A stretch of DNA of 64,000 bases from Lepidodermella squamata (Eukaryota > Gastrotricha): assembly GCA_047495785.1 (NCBI GenBank), contig JBLDXI010000030.1, forward strand, positions 992,001 to 1,056,000. Reading direction: 5' to 3'. Within the stretch, counting starts at the first letter, position 1, and every line of letters starts with the position of its first letter. Made by a program: the position numbers and the translations under genes. This document shows, in pieces, positions 1 through 12,159 of this stretch. The notes beneath the pieces were generated by a model. It had not been told where the DNA came from. It searched no databases and saw only the letters and a list, made by a program, of their open reading frames with translations.

Positions 1-888
1 ATTGTTGCGACATAGTAGATAGGTTTCCGCTTAACAGCTATGGAGAACACGATAGTTGAAATTGATCTATTAAATTCGGCCTTAAAGCTTGAAACCGAGT
101 AGCTGTGACTTGCGTAGCTCCAAATATCTGAATCGCTAAGAAATGCTGGGTTGATCCTGAAGTTGTTCACTATAACGCTTATTTTATCGGCTCGGTCTGT
201 GCCCCAAAATGTTAAGCTGCAGTGAAAAACGTCGAAAGGAAACTTTCTGAATGAAGTATCGCTGCATATCGAGTTTATTGTTCCGAGGCTGTCGTAGGTA
301 GCTCGGATTCTTCCATTATCGTCAAGATTTAGCTCAACATTGGTTCCGAGGCTGAAAGTAAGAATGATTGATAAGCCGGAGGTCTTTAATGGGAATTGGT
401 TTACTTTTGAAGAGTTTGGCTGCTTTCAGCACCATTTGCATGAGTAAACTGCGGGTACCAGATCGGACTTTCATCCGGTTTCCCGATGGGCAGCCAAAAA
501 TTTATTGTTTCAGGCTGTTTCCAGCAGGCGTCTTGATTGGCAGGGAGTTCTAATGTTGAGCAGTTGAAAACTTGCCCGCAGTTGTAGTACCAAGTGAACC
601 GTGCGTAAATCGATATAGATAGACTGATCAATAAAAGATCGAATAGAAAATGAAGGAGGGGTGAAGATGTTACCCTTTATTCAAATCATTGATGCCAACA
701 AGTCGCATGGCAGTGAAGATTGCATTTACTCCTAACGGTTCCTTGCAATTCAGAAGGTTGTCGGCTGGTAAGTTCGGTGAAAAAATGTCAGGGCTAGCTT
801 TTGCAAGATCATCGCGGATAGAGCTAATGTAGGTAGTTTTGCCTACGTTCGCATTTGCGATAATCACTAGAGGAACAATTTTAATCAT
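1..888 (-). CDS. Cys-loop ligand-gated ion channel subunit, array A, 3' end cut by window edge
   Basis: This is a pentameric ligand-gated channel subunit of the plasma membrane. Exon 1 (674-888) encodes a hydrophobic signal segment and the start of the extracellular domain. Exon 2 (405-623, 219 nt) carries the YYNCGQVFNC region. Exon 3 begins at 351 and holds the Cys loop, with an FPFD core and 14 residues between its cysteines. Both introns (50 and 53 bp) have GT-AG ends and phase 2, as in its neighbours. The window starts inside the first membrane segment, at the YYVATI stretch, so the four-helix pore domain is mostly missing. Its closest relatives by eye are the genes at 1747-3017 and 4287-5567. 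The ligand is unknown. Confidence 0.85.
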
Positions 889-1204
889 GTTTTATCGAAG
901 CGGTTGAAGACTGAGCAATGGAATGAGCACTACGAAAACGGCTACATTTTTTTAATAAGCTTGTAGTTTTATTTGAGTAAACAGAAGGATCACGTGAAAA
1001 AGGATTATATTGCCGAACAATCAATAAATTGCTCCGCCACCAATCAAAAGCCAATCATGCGTGATGAACATCTAAAATCCCGTTCATGCTGTAAAAAAAC
1101 AGATTTTTTCTGAGATTTTCTCCACATATTATTGACATTGTTCGTCTATCCTTTGATGAACATATTAAACAATATCATTAGACAACACAAACATTTATGC
1201 CTGT

Positions 1205-1710
1205 TTCAAGCGCCAACCAGTGCTCCGAGTACGGGGGGTAAGGGGGGGGGGGGGGGGGTAAACAAACCGCCCTGGCGTTCGAAAAACGTAAGGGTCCGCC
1301 CTGTTGATTTGCAAATTTTTGGCTCAAAATGCTCGATTTACACCCTACTGACCTGAACCTAGTCGGATCTCTGGCGCCTACGACTACTACTTTAGCTGAT
1401 TACTCGTGTTTCTTGTATATTAACATATCAATTGAGATGGGGATATTTATCGCCTTGGCAATATGAAATTGAGCAACGAAGAGGATCGAGGAATCGAGTT
1501 TACAAATCGACCTTATTCGAAGTTATTTTTTCACCAGATGCTATACGAGCCAGCGCGAAGTAGGATCCTCAAACTATTTTTGGGGGCTATTAATGCGGGT
1601 TTTCCACTTCGGCCTGCGAACAAAATTCTCCCCGCTCCCCCCTCCTTTCCCCCTTTCCCTCCCCTCCGTTCAACACCGTAATTCTCGCACTAAATCTGGT
1701 CAAAACTTCA
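1205..1710. repeat. Dispersed repeat, copy 1, with long poly-G run
   Basis: This stretch shares several blocks with 25300-25800 in the same orientation. They include a GGTCC-rich segment followed by TTGTTGATTT, a segment around GACCTAGTGG, and a CCACTT(C/T)GGCC block before a C-rich run. A run of about 18 G lies near 1240. No coding capacity is visible, so it is probably a degenerate copy of an unclassified transposon. Confidence 0.5.
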
Positions 1711-1746
1711 ACAACATTTATTTATCAAGGAATCATTATGTTTACC

Positions 1747-3017
1747 TTACGAAGCAATCAAACAAATTAAAACAATGTCAGACAGTGAGATGAAGGCGCC
1801 AATAAAAATAGTAACAGAAGCATCGAGAAGCCTAATTTTAGAAGTTGTATATCGACATATGTCAACTTTAGCCTTAAACGCTGGTTTCGTAGCGAGGGGA
1901 CATGCAATAAGCATGTAAATCGTCAGAACAATTCCGGCTCCGTATTTCAATGCGATGAGAAGCACAATATAGACGAGCTCCGACGTTTGAGGGATCATAG
2001 TGAAAAGTATTCCTAGAGTGACAGAATTCGCAAGAACGACTGTCATACTAAATGCCGGCCTATCAGGTATTTCAGGCGGAATAATCATAGCCATCATTTG
2101 CGTTAGATACAGCCCATACGTAGGTAGAAATATAGTCGCGACGTAGTAGATTGGTTTCCGCTTAACAGCTATTGAGAACAAGATGATAGGGATTGTTTGA
2201 TTCTCGGAATTAGAGACTGACGAAACCGAGTAGCTGTGTCCTACGTAGTTCCAAATATCGGAATCGGTGAGAAAGCCTGAGCCAATTTTGAAGTTTTTCA
2301 CTTGGAATATTATTTTATCGGCTCGGTCCTTGCCCCAAAATGTTATGCTGCATTGAAAAACGTCGAAAGGAAACTTTCTGAATGAAGTATCGCTGCATAT
2401 CGAATTCATCGTACCGAAGGTCTCGTAAATAGCCCGGATTCTCCTCTTGTCATCAAAAAGAACCTCAACGTTGCTTCCGAGGCTGAATTATTAAAAAATT
2501 GACAATAATGATCATTTATTCTGGATGTCTTACTTTTGTAGAGTTTGGCTGCTCTCGGCACCGTTTGTATGAATAAGCTGCGGGTACCACGTGCTAGTTT
2601 CATCTGGTTTCCCTGTAGGCAGCCAAAAATTGATTCGCTCAGGGTGGTTCGAGCAGACATCTCGATTGCCGGGGATTTCTAATTTTGAGCAGTTGAAAAC
2701 TTGCCCGCAGTTGTAGTACCAAGTGAAACGCACGTATATCGAGGTCGACAGACTATCCCAGAAAAGATTTTATGGGAAAGGAAGGTGAATTAAAGCTTAT
2801 ACCCCTTATTTAAATCGTTAATACCAACAAGTCTGAGGGCTGTAAAAGCAATTTTCACATCTAACGGTTCGTTGCAATTCATTAGGCTGTCTGCGGGTAA
2901 GTTAGTTGAAATTATGTCGGGGCTCGCTGTTACGAGATCATTCTGGATAGAGCTAATGTAAGTGTTTTGGCCATTCGTAGCAGTGATAGCAGTCACTAGT
3001 ACAATCATTCCAATCAT
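1747..3017 (-). CDS. Cys-loop ligand-gated ion channel subunit, array A (389 aa, intact)
   Basis: Exons are 2803-3017 (signal peptide and N-terminus), 2534-2752 and 1747-2482, with introns of 50 and 51 bp, both phase 2. The joined frame is open for 390 codons. The extracellular domain contains three cysteines in the YYNCG...CS...DVC region and a Cys loop near residues 174-189 with 14 intervening residues instead of 13. The pore domain follows: M1 with an invariant FLPTYG motif, M2 after IPDRPAF with Leu at 9', M3 ending in LTIYMLIAC, a linker of about 25 residues, and M4 running to the C-terminus. There is no loop C vicinal Cys pair, so it is not a nicotinic alpha-type subunit. An AATAAA on the minus strand lies just downstream near 1720. 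Confidence 0.9.
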
Positions 3018-3534
3018 GTTCTGTGGATACGATGAAAAAATGGACGAAAGTTCTGATCACAGCTGAATATTGTCAATTAGTTTTTTTTGTCGCATCCTTT
3101 GAGCAAACAGAAGATTCTGGTGACAGAGCTGAACAAAGCCGAGTCTACCTGCAGTCACAACTCACGAACAACTCTCTTGTCTGACATTACGAAAATCTAA
3201 TATCTCGTATCCGGTTTATGCTGAAAAAAGCCTTGTAATAAACAATGGAGTAATTTTGGACACAGTTTGTGCTTATTTGGACTATATTCTCGGCGCTAGT
3301 CCGTTACTCGGAGGCCGATGCTGTCCCTGCGCTCAATAGCGGTCAACGACGTGACAGCTTAGGTTTGAGTTTTCACGATGCAGAGATGAGGTTTCAAAAT
3401 CTAGTGCAACATTTCGCGCTCTATCCAACCATATAAATTTTGAAGCTGTATCATAAAGATTTCCTCATGTATCAGGGTTTTAAAAACGTTGAGAGCCTGC
3501 AAGGCCGCAACAATATTTTTGGTGTTGCTCTGCG

Positions 3535-3612
3535 GGCTGTCGGGATGGAACGTACGACCTTCGATGATGACGAGGGGGCGCTCGATCCACTGCGCCACTG
3601 TGTTCCACTTAA
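3535..3612 (-). repeat. tRNA-derived SINE-like head
   Basis: On the minus strand the sequence TGGCGCAGTGGATCGAGCG resembles a tRNA A box and D arm. About 35 nt later GTTCCATCCC resembles a B box. Spacing fits a polymerase III internal promoter, but the stems are imperfect, so a functional tRNA is unlikely. The rest of 3018-4286 has no gene that I can see. Confidence 0.4.
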
Positions 3613-4286
3613 GGATGAGTCAGCAGCAAAAAGTACGAGTTAGAACTAAATCTTGTTGTTGTCGTAGATGAATTTATTCTTTATTCGTGGCTCCCAAAAT
3701 ACTGTCCGATTTATGCATCCTATTGTTTAGTTTTCAATTCCGTATCTCCCTTTTCCATCGCTGGTAATAATGCTGCTTAAATATTTGAATTTCGTTACGT
3801 TTTCAAGTTATTTTTACGGTTTAAATAGCTACGAAATTTAAACGGCGACATTTGGAGGGCAATAATTCGTACCATATTTCACATGAAAGACTAATTATGA
3901 ATAGTGACGCCAAAATTGCATCTTAAGAAAAGTCAGCAAATATAATCGTTCTTCCGACAAAACCGGCTCATTTTCACCCCCTCAATTACCAAATCATCCT
4001 CGAATACCAACATGCAGTCCGTAAGTTTTCTTACTGAAAAATACAACCGTACTGTTGTATTTTTCCTTAAGACGCATATTATGCGTCACTATTCACTATA
4101 TGTGCCATCTTCTGCCAATGAGCGCAGTGGTGTTTTGTAATTGGACCTGGCCAATAATGGAGAAAACTCATACAAACCTTCAGACATTACAGGGTGACAA
4201 CATTCCATCCATCCAATATGATATTATGCACCATTTTTGTGATCTTTTTCCATAATAAAAACAAGATATTTCTTTAGGAGAATATT

Positions 4287-5567
4287 CTACGAAGCCATCA
4301 GACAAATCAAAACAATGTCAGATATCGCGACGAAGGCCCCCATGAAAATAGTAACACAGGCATCGAGAAGCCTGATTTTAGAAGTTGATAATCGCCATAT
4401 TTTGACTTTCGCTCGAAATACTGGTTTGTCAGCAATAGGGCACACGATAAGCATATAAATCGTCAAAACGATGCCAGCTCCGTATTTCAAAGCGATTAGA
4501 AGCACGATGTAGACGAGTTCGGACGTTTCAGGGATCATAGTAAATAGCATCCCTAGAGTCACAGAATTTGCTAGAACGACTGTCATACTGAATGAGGGTC
4601 TATCAGGTGTGTCGGGCGGAATTATCACTGCCATAATTTGCGTGAGAAACAGCCCATACGTAGGCAGAAAGATTGTTGCGACGTAGTAGATAGGTTTCCG
4701 TTTCACCTCGATGGAAAACTCGATAAGTGGGACTGCTTGATTTTCTGCATTCCTGATTACAGTAACGTCGTGGCTGTGGCTAATGTAGGTCCAAATATCT
4801 GAATGGCTGAGGAATCCTGTGCCAATTTTGAAGTTTTTCACTCGGAACCTTATTTTATCTGCTCTATCCCTGCCCCAAAATGATAGGTTGCAATGAAAGA
4901 CATCGAAAGGAAACTTTCGGAAAGAAGTATCGGTGCATATCGAATTCAATGTTCCAAAGGTCTCGTAAAACGCCCAGATCCTTCCTATATCATCTAAAAG
5001 AACCTCAACGTTAGTTCCGAGGCTGAAATGAATCTTGATTGATACTCGAAATACTTGATTTTTAAAATAATATCTTACTTTTGAAGACTTTGGCTGCTCT
5101 CGGCGTTGTTGTGATGGAGAAATTGCGGGTACCACGTGTTAGTTTCATCTGAACTCCCTGTTAGCATCCAAAAATGTACTTGCCCGGGGTGATTCTTACA
5201 GACATCTCGATTGTCAATGAGTTCTAGTTTTGAGCAGTTGAAAACTTGTCCGCAGTTGTAGTACCAATTGAACCGAATTAAAACTGTCAGTGATAGACTT
5301 TATCGAAAATTCATTTGTTAAAATTTTAATTGTTTGATAATTATAGTTCTTTTCTCACGCTTTATTTAAATCATTGATGGCAACTAGCCGTACGGCGGAA
5401 AAGGAGATATTGACTCCCAACGGTTCGTTACAATTCAGTAGGTTGTCGACGGGTAAGTTTGTTGACAAAATGTCAGGACTTGCTTTTCCGAGATCATCAC
5501 GAATAGATTTAATGTAAGTGCCAACAGCCGCAGTTGCGAAAATCACTAGAGCAAAAATTGTAATCAT
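4287..5567 (-). CDS. Cys-loop ligand-gated ion channel subunit, array A (387 aa, intact)
   Basis: Exons are 5359-5567, 5079-5297 and 4287-5022, with introns of 61 and 56 bp. Splicing keeps one open frame of 388 codons. An apparent longer open frame into the second intron is in the wrong phase for exon 2, so I do not use it. Hallmarks are a Cys loop with FPFD and 14 intervening residues, M1 with FLPTYGLFLTQ, a PDR motif directly before M2, a short M3-M4 linker containing KPVFRAKVKIWR, and M4 ending ICLMAS. It forms a close trio with the two genes to its left, which suggests local tandem duplication. Confidence 0.9.
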
Positions 5568-6255
5568 GTTTTATCGATGCGATGCAAGAATGAGCATTAG
5601 CGAGCGCGGAATTCTGTAAACGTTTTTCTTTTGTTTTTTCACAATTACCTGAGCAAACAGTGATAGAGTTCTATCCTGCTATTCTGCTATGAAGCCAAAG
5701 TATTCACTCGCCTATCAGGAGTCTTCATATGTAACAAATGTCGAAGTCGCGCTTATTTTTTGAAAAAAACAAAGTTTTGATTGAAATTGAACTGGCAAAC
5801 CTCGAGCACGCACTGTATACTATGCGGCGTTCCGTTTTCCCTTCGCATTGATATGGGTAGTTTTGATTGAAATCGGAGTGAAAACTTGCATTAGATATCA
5901 CTTAAAGGTATAGCCAAGTAATTGATCTCCAAGCCTGTGGGATGTTTCAGCACGGCAAAGACTAAATTATACCCCTTCGGATTTGGCTGGATATTTTCTT
6001 TTCGGCAAGCATTCTTCTCCTTATCTGTTCCAAAGGCTGGCGCTGTGGTGTTTGGATAAAAAAATCGAAGTTCTAGGTCGAAAAAGTGAGCGAAATCGAT
6101 GGTCAGTGCGCAACCGTTTGCTCGCGTTAATATTTAATGTCCAAGCTATGCACTGGCACAATCGATCACAGATCAATAGCGCGAAACTCCACTAACTACT
6201 TTATAGCGAAACTACAGAAAAAACACAGTTATTCGCTAAAAAAACCTGCTGTGAA
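5568..6255. other. Intergenic, nothing recognised
   Basis: This lies between the minus-strand channel gene and the plus-strand membrane protein gene and therefore holds the 5' flanks of both. I see no open frame with a recognisable product, no clear repeat and no convincing core promoter. Confidence 0.4.
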
Positions 6256-7497
6256 ATGCAGAGAAAAAATTGCTGGAAATTAGCGCAAGTTATAGGGCTC
6301 ATCCTTGCCTGTAATGCTCAATCTCCTGGGCTCAACTTCATAGCTGTGATATCGAATAACAGCCCGGCGAATCATTGTACAAGATCCGCCTCTATGTCTC
6401 TTGCCTTCTTCTCTACAATCAACGCAGGCAATGTTTCGTACAACAACGCGTTGAAATCTCTAAAACTGCTGCAAAATGTCGATATCACAACGGATAACAA
6501 CGATGAAGACATGCTGTTAGAGCTATTTGTCGATAGGGCTGATAAACCCCCGATTACAAGCGTTGCCTTTCGATGCTACGACTCGCCACTAACGAATAAA
6601 CAGTCTTGCTCGATCAGTCAGCAAATCGGTGGGAGACTTTTGACCCCACCTTTCACCCCAGTTGCGACTTTCTGGCAAAAGTACAACTTCGATTTACTCG
6701 GCACGAATTTCGAGACTGGGAATCTCCATTCGTATGAAAAGGTCTACACCTTGCGATCGAAGCTCAAGTCTGAACTGGACGACCCTAACAACTGCTCGGG
6801 CGAAACTTTCTCCCTCGTGGTAGATCGGATTAAGGGAGAGAATGATGACGGTACGATGACCATGGTTGGCGGCCAGCCGTTTCCTGTCAAGTTATTCGAT
6901 GGCGACAAGTGCTCGAGCGACCTTTTGAATAGGGAAGATGATCGATCAAGTGCTTACATATGCTTAGGTAAAATCAGCTCTCAGCTATCAGCCCAATCGA
7001 CCTCGAGCCCGCAAGGTATGGGACAGGACATTGAAAGCTCCTCATAATAATAACTTCCAATATTGTTTTCAGACCCTACACCACCACCGCGAAGGCAAAT
7101 ACCCACGATTGACCAATCTTTCTTCCCAGCTATGATGACATTCCCAGGCGCAATTTTGATTACCAAGAACCTCCAATCTACAACAGAAGCGCAATCATCG
7201 ACGTTGCTATCCAACGACCTTATCGTAATCCCTGTTATCATTTTCGCCGCTGTGGTCATCGCTCTACCCGTGGTCTACCTATGGCGTAGTCGTATCAGGT
7301 CTTGGTGGGCTATGAGACGCCGCCAAGCTATTGCAGCGTCACAGCCAGCTGTTAACCTTGGCCCGCCTACTGTTACTTCGAACACGGTTTCCAACGATCA
7401 GGTCCATATTGAAGGGATTCACTCAGCTGCTTCTGCTTCTCCACCGAGTTATGAGCAAGTCATGAAAACATGCCCACCGCAGAGCACAGAAAACTGA
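6256..7497 (+). CDS. Single-pass type I membrane protein with PPxY cytoplasmic tail (378 aa)
   Basis: Exon 1 is 6256-6967 and exon 2 is 7073-7497, with a 105 bp GT-AG intron. The joined length is 379 codons including stop. Residues 1-21 form a signal peptide. A cysteine-containing ectodomain of about 265 residues follows, with no domain I recognise, then a proline-rich stretch. A transmembrane helix spans about 286-308. The basic stop-transfer RSRIRSWWAMRRRQ leads into a roughly 60-residue tail. The tail contains PPSY at 361-364, a PPxY motif of the class bound by WW domains of Nedd4-type ubiquitin ligases. If the intron were retained, translation would stop soon after the donor and give a soluble form. 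A polyadenylation signal lies near 7513. Pieces of the tail recur at 7940 and 12290. Confidence 0.8.
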
Positions 7498-7579
7498 TTC
7501 ATACAGTTTCGAAATAAAAAATCTACTTTACAAATTAATACAAAATAAATCTTAGTTAAAAAAGAAGAACATCTCAGTA

Positions 7580-7945
7580 CTAGAAAAAAATGGGCCATGC
7601 TGGGCCAAATTTCATGCTATTAGCATGTAGGCAGTTAGCATCATTCCTTCTACGTATTTCACAGCGAGAAACTACGATGTAGATGATTTCTGACGTAACC
7701 GTGATTTGAGTCGAAAGCAAACCAACCGTGACTGTATTTGCGAGAACAACCGTCATGCTGAATGAAGGCCGATCCGGCATTCCCGGTGGCATGATCAAAC
7801 AGAAGAGTTGGGTTAGGAACAAGCCTTAGGTTGGTGTAAACAACGTGTAAAGCCAACTGCTCTGCTTTTGCCGAAATTTGAACACTAAATTTACTTGGGT
7901 GAAAGTGTAAGTTTTGTCGTAACCATCTGCTGTGGTGAAATGAAA
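7580..7945 (-). pseudogene. Cys-loop channel fragment (M1-M3 region)
   Basis: Minus-strand translation gives a channel exon 3 fragment from the pre-M1 strand (FKFRQKQSSWLYTLF) through M2 (PDRPSFSMTVVLANTV) into early M3. A TAA stop replaces the Tyr codon of the conserved PTYG motif in M1. The frame shifts after IYIVVS, and no exon 1, exon 2 or Cys loop is present. The fragment sits between the real 3' end of the PPxY gene and a second copy of that 3' end. Confidence 0.8.
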
Positions 7946-8012
7946 ACATGCCCACCAGGAAGCGCCGACACTTGATTCAAAAACGTTTCGAAATAAAAAC
8001 TGCATCAACAAT
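7940..8012 (+). pseudogene. Duplicate of PPxY membrane protein 3' end
   Basis: From ATGAAAACATGCCCACC this repeats the last codons and early 3' UTR of the gene ending at 7497, including the TTTCGAAATAAAA polyadenylation region. The intervening channel fragment shows that a piece of the neighbouring array was copied into, or next to, this 3' end. Confidence 0.75.
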
Positions 8013-8573
8013 CATTTGTTAGTTAGAAAGGAAGTATTTCTCAACACTAGAATAAAATTATACCCATTGTAAGGGTGCAAAAGGATCAGTTATGAGTTAT
8101 GACGATGACTAATGTGCTGTAATCCTTGATCAAGGCCGCAAACTGATAATTTTTCGAATGCTGTTTCGAAGAAGCAGGCCTGCCTGGAAAAAATTAAAAA
8201 AACTGCCTCTGCTTCTCCGCGAACATAGATGAAGTGGAAAAATGACACAACGCAGAATAGAAAAAGAAAAACCCAGAGAATTAAATTCGAAATAATTTCA
8301 AATCAAAGCAATAGTAATACATTAAGAATCAGTATTAGTGATTAGTGGAGATAGGAATTATGCATGAGTGTTGAGATAAAAGACTCTATCATCTTAACCT
8401 CAAGTTAAATCGTTAATAGCACATAACAGATCAGATATAATCAGATTGATAGATCGCCAATTATCAAATCAGTCCTAATTGAGTATTTCCATTCCTCATG
8501 TTTTGTATTGGGGATTGGAGAAAAGCGAATATTAATATGAGACTGCGTTTAGTTGTGATCCGATTTTCGTTGC
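8013..8573. other. Intergenic, nothing recognised
   Basis: A+T-rich sequence between the duplicated gene tail and the 3' end of the next channel gene. I see no gene or clear repeat. Confidence 0.4.
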
Positions 8574-9863
8574 TTATGCCGTCATTAGAGAGAAGAGAAC
8601 AATGTCGGCCATGCTAAGTGATGCGACTATGATGATTCCAATGATGACATCAGCAAGCCGAACCCAGGTCAGTTTCTGTCCGAATATTTCGATTAAACTT
8701 GTACTATGTTGGGCAAAATTGCAAGCGATCAGCATGTAGACAGTCAGCAACATGCCCACGACGTATTTCATAGCAATTGAAACAACGATGTAGATAATTT
8801 CCGATGTATCCGGGATTTGATTCGAGAGTAGGTCAAGCGTGACAGAATTTGCAAGAACAACCGTCATGCTGAATGATGGCCGATCTGGCATATCCGGCGG
8901 CATGATTAATCCGAAGAGTTGGGTTAAAAACAAACCATAGGTTGGGATAAACAAAGTGTAAACGTAGCTGCTCTGCTTTCTCCTGAACTTGAAAACTAAA
9001 TCGATTTGGATAACAGTGTACCTATCGTCGTAACCATCAATTGTCGTGAAGTTGAAAACCCTGGCATGACTATCATCGAGCAACCAAATATCAGTGCCAT
9101 CGATCCACTCAGAGGAAATATTAAACTCCTTTACGTAGTAATTCGCCATTTCTCCCCTATCTACAGGCCAGAAATCGAGAGTGCATTCGAAGGTGTCGAA
9201 TGGAAACTTGGAAAATGACGTGTTACATTGAGTTGTCAAAGTTCCGGGGGCTAACAGGCTGCCATACAACTGCTTTCCAGAGCTCATAAATACTTGAACT
9301 GATTTCACCATGCTTAAATGTTAGAACAACTTACTAGGTTATAAATCGAAAAAATTGCACAGTTAGGGTACCTGTCAAAAGGTGAATTAGTGGAATGACC
9401 GTTTTCATGAATCAAGTCCGGGTACCAAACAGGATTCTCATCCGGCTTGCCGAGAGGTAGCGGGAAGTTGATAGACATTCTGTCGTTTTCGCACAAATTT
9501 CGCGACACATTACTCCCCAAATTCGAGCAGTCGATCGTACGATTGCAGGAATACGGCCAGTCCATCGAGTAGACACCTGAGAAGCTCAACCTTTACAAAG
9601 TTTTCTTTAGCAGACGCCTGAATTCATAAGTAAATTTACGTCTTATCTTTGTCCACTATGTCGATGAAACGAAATATTCTAGCCCGAAAGAAAACGGGAA
9701 GTCGCATGGCGCATCTCGTTTTGCTATCGAGTGGTAAATTCGGAGAAGTTACATCCGGGAAAGCCTCGATAATGTCTTTCCGAATGGTTTCAGCATCTGA
9801 AATTCCTTCAAGTTTTTGAGTCAGAATAGCGATGAAAAACAAAAGGGTAAGTCTAGCAATCAT
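8574..9863 (-). CDS. Cys-loop ligand-gated ion channel subunit, array A (393 aa, intact)
   Basis: Exons are 9640-9863, 9372-9590 and 8574-9312 (224, 219 and 739 nt), with introns of 49 and 59 bp. I chose the ATG at 9863 over the one 24 nt upstream because it gives the 224-nt exon 1 shared by its sisters and starts directly with the hydrophobic signal peptide. The Cys loop is CNTSFSKFPFDTFEC, with 13 intervening residues. M1 holds FIPTYGLFLTQLFG. M2 follows MPPDMPDRPSF. M4 ends LFSLMTA. Its nearest relative by eye is 27512-28794. An inverted copy of its last 70 codons lies at 12495-12706. Confidence 0.92.
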
Positions 9864-10084
9864 TTTGGTGGTATCATTCGATTGCAAAATAGGAAGTTGG
9901 TTGCAGACAACACTGTCACGGGCTCATCGATTTAGCATTTGGACCAGTCGCAATCGGTATTTGCGTTAGTCTTGACGGAAATTAGACACGACCTGCTCTC
10001 CCTCCTAAATATTGACTTCCGCAATTTCAGTGTATTTTGCCATTTTGCGCAAAAGCAATATTATGCAAACCACGTGACCGTTAA

Positions 10085-10310
10085 AAGTCCGTCAATTTGT
10101 TGAGTCACAGCAGTGATGTAAAAGATAAGGGCCAATCCAGCTAGCATTGCGTTTGCAATAATTCTATTGCAAAGTAGAAAATTTGACAATGCCACGCTTG
10201 CTCATCCATCGGTCAGGCTCTTGCACTTATAGTGTTTACCGATAGTCTTGACGCAAATGAGACATTTCCGACAATTATTGACAAAGCCGAGCAAAAATAC
10301 ACCATAACTA
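10085..10310 (-). pseudogene. Relic of channel gene 5' end (signal peptide and upstream flank)
   Basis: This segment matches the 5' end of the gene at 27512-28794 (28735-28950): the signal-peptide codons ending in an ATG complement (CTAGCATTGC) and about 150 bp of upstream flank, including ATTGACAAAGCC. Nothing else of a channel gene follows. It therefore looks like an orphaned promoter plus start of exon 1, left by duplication. Confidence 0.65.
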
Positions 10311-10514
10311 CAAAAATCTGGAATTTTGGTTGAAAAATTAGATTCACATTCGATGTTCACCGTTTTCGAAGTCGTGAAAGAGGACAGAATAGATGAAAGA
10401 GGTCAGCATAGATTGAAAATGTGAATGACGATAATCAGCCAGCGGCATGTGCTGCCCTTCAGAGTTATACGGAGAACAGACATTGTGTTTCAAGTAGTAA
10501 GTAGCACTTTGTCC

Positions 10515-10785
10515 CGCGCGCTGATTGGTCAATTTATTGTTGCTATGACTCCGGGATGAAACAATTTAGTCGTGCGATCCACTAATAAATTATTTTCTAT
10601 TTATGCAAAAAATGACCTTGCCACACCCTCTGCACGGTTTCCATTGACCACGAGCGTAAACCCCATAATAATCGTAGCAATTTACTGCGGCAAAAAACAC
10701 TTGTTGCAAAAAATTTCATGGATCGCACAACCAACATGTTTCATCCGGGAGTCATAGCAACGATCGATTGACCAATCAGCGCGCG
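10515..10785. mobile_element. Foldback/MITE-like element, 66-bp terminal inverted repeats
   Basis: The left arm 10515-10580 begins CGCGCGCTGATTGGTCAA. The right arm 10720-10785 is its inverse with a few mismatches, both containing GTTGCTATGACTCC. The 139-bp interior has no meaningful open frame. It lies in the 5' flank between two channel genes. Confidence 0.8.
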
Positions 10786-10873
10786 CCCAGAAATTCTCAA
10801 TTTAGCTCAAGCACAATGAGAGAATTAGTTGACAACTGAATGAAAGCTACTCCATATTTGGATCTGATATGTT

Positions 10874-12159
10874 TCATGATGTCATTAATGAGAACAGAAC
10901 CATGTCGGAAAATGTCAGCGATACTACTATGATACTTCCAATGATGAAATCAGCCAGACGAACTCTGGTCACCTTCCGGCCGAATATTTCAATTAAATTT
11001 GTTTGTTGCTGCGCGAAATTGCAGGCCGCCAACATGTAGACGGTCAGTAACATGCCTGTAACGTATTTCATAGCTATCGAAATTACGATGTAGATGACTT
11101 CAGACGTGTCAGGAATTTGAGATGCGAGAAGTTCAAGCGTTACTGAATACGCGAGAACAACCGTCATGCTGAATGACGGCCGATCGGGCATATCCGGTGG
11201 CATGATCAAAGACGACAGTTGGGTTAAGAACAAACCATAGGTCGGGGTGAAAACAGTGAAAACATAACTGATCTGCTTCCGCATGAACTTGAAGTCCAAG
11301 TCGACAAAGACTACTGTGTAATCGTCCTTGTAGCCATCCTTAGTTGTAATGTTGACAACGGAAGAATGATAAGAATCCAAAAGCCATATATCACTGTCTT
11401 CAATGAAGCCAGGAGAAAGGACAAGCTCTTCTATGTTGTACATTGATAACTCGCCTTTATCTGCTCTCCAGAATGTGTAGATGCACTCGAAAGTGTCGAA
11501 TGGAAATTTTGCGAAGGATGTATTGCAATGAGCAGACAAAATTCCAGGAGCAAACAGAGTTCCGAATAACTTTCTATCACTGCTCAAAGACACTTGGACC
11601 GACTTCGCCATCCTTTAAAAACAAGGGATATCGTATAATAAATGACTGTTTTAGGATTAAAGTTACTTGTCAAAGGGGAATCTTTCGGTTTCGCCATTTT
11701 CGTGAGTCAAGCTTGGATACCAAACAGGGCTATCATCCGGCTTACCAAGGGGTAGATCGAAATCGATCCATGATCTATTGTTTTCACACGCTTTACTAGT
11801 CAAGTTGGCTCTCAATTTTGAACAGTCGATAGTTTGATTGCATGCATACGGCCAGTGGAATGTGAAAATGCCAGATAAGCTCAATCTGAGACAATGCTTT
11901 AAGAAACTAAACGCGGTATTTCCGTAAATAATTACGTTTTATCTTTGTCAACGATTTCGATGAAACGAAGCATCGTCGCCTGTATTGATACCTGTAGTGT
12001 GGTTCCACATCTCGACATGTTATCCACTGGCAAATTAGGCGATGTTACATCAGGGTAGGCTTCAAGTATGTCTCCACGGATGGTCCCAGCATCAGAGATT
12101 CCTTGAGACACACGAATAGTGAAAGCGAAAACGATAAGAAATGCCGATACAGCTTGCAT
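10874..12159 (-). CDS. Cys-loop ligand-gated ion channel subunit, array A (393 aa, intact)
   Basis: Exons are 11936-12159, 11667-11885 and 10874-11612 (224, 219 and 739 nt), with introns of 50 and 54 bp. The start at 12159 (MQAVSAFL) is preferred over an ATG 33 nt upstream because it matches the sister signal peptides. The Cys loop is CNTSFAKFPFDTFEC. The segment before M1 reads FKFMRKQISYVF, where the sisters have FRRK, and M1 reads TPTYG rather than IPTYG. Unlike the other block members it has no counterpart in the 27.5-35.8 kb block. Confidence 0.92.

Noticed and set aside
4287-5135. A longer single frame running through the second intron of the channel gene at 4287-5567
   Set aside because: It reads exon 2 in the wrong frame; splicing at the conserved GT-AG sites gives the family's exon structure and the correct WYPQ-type text.
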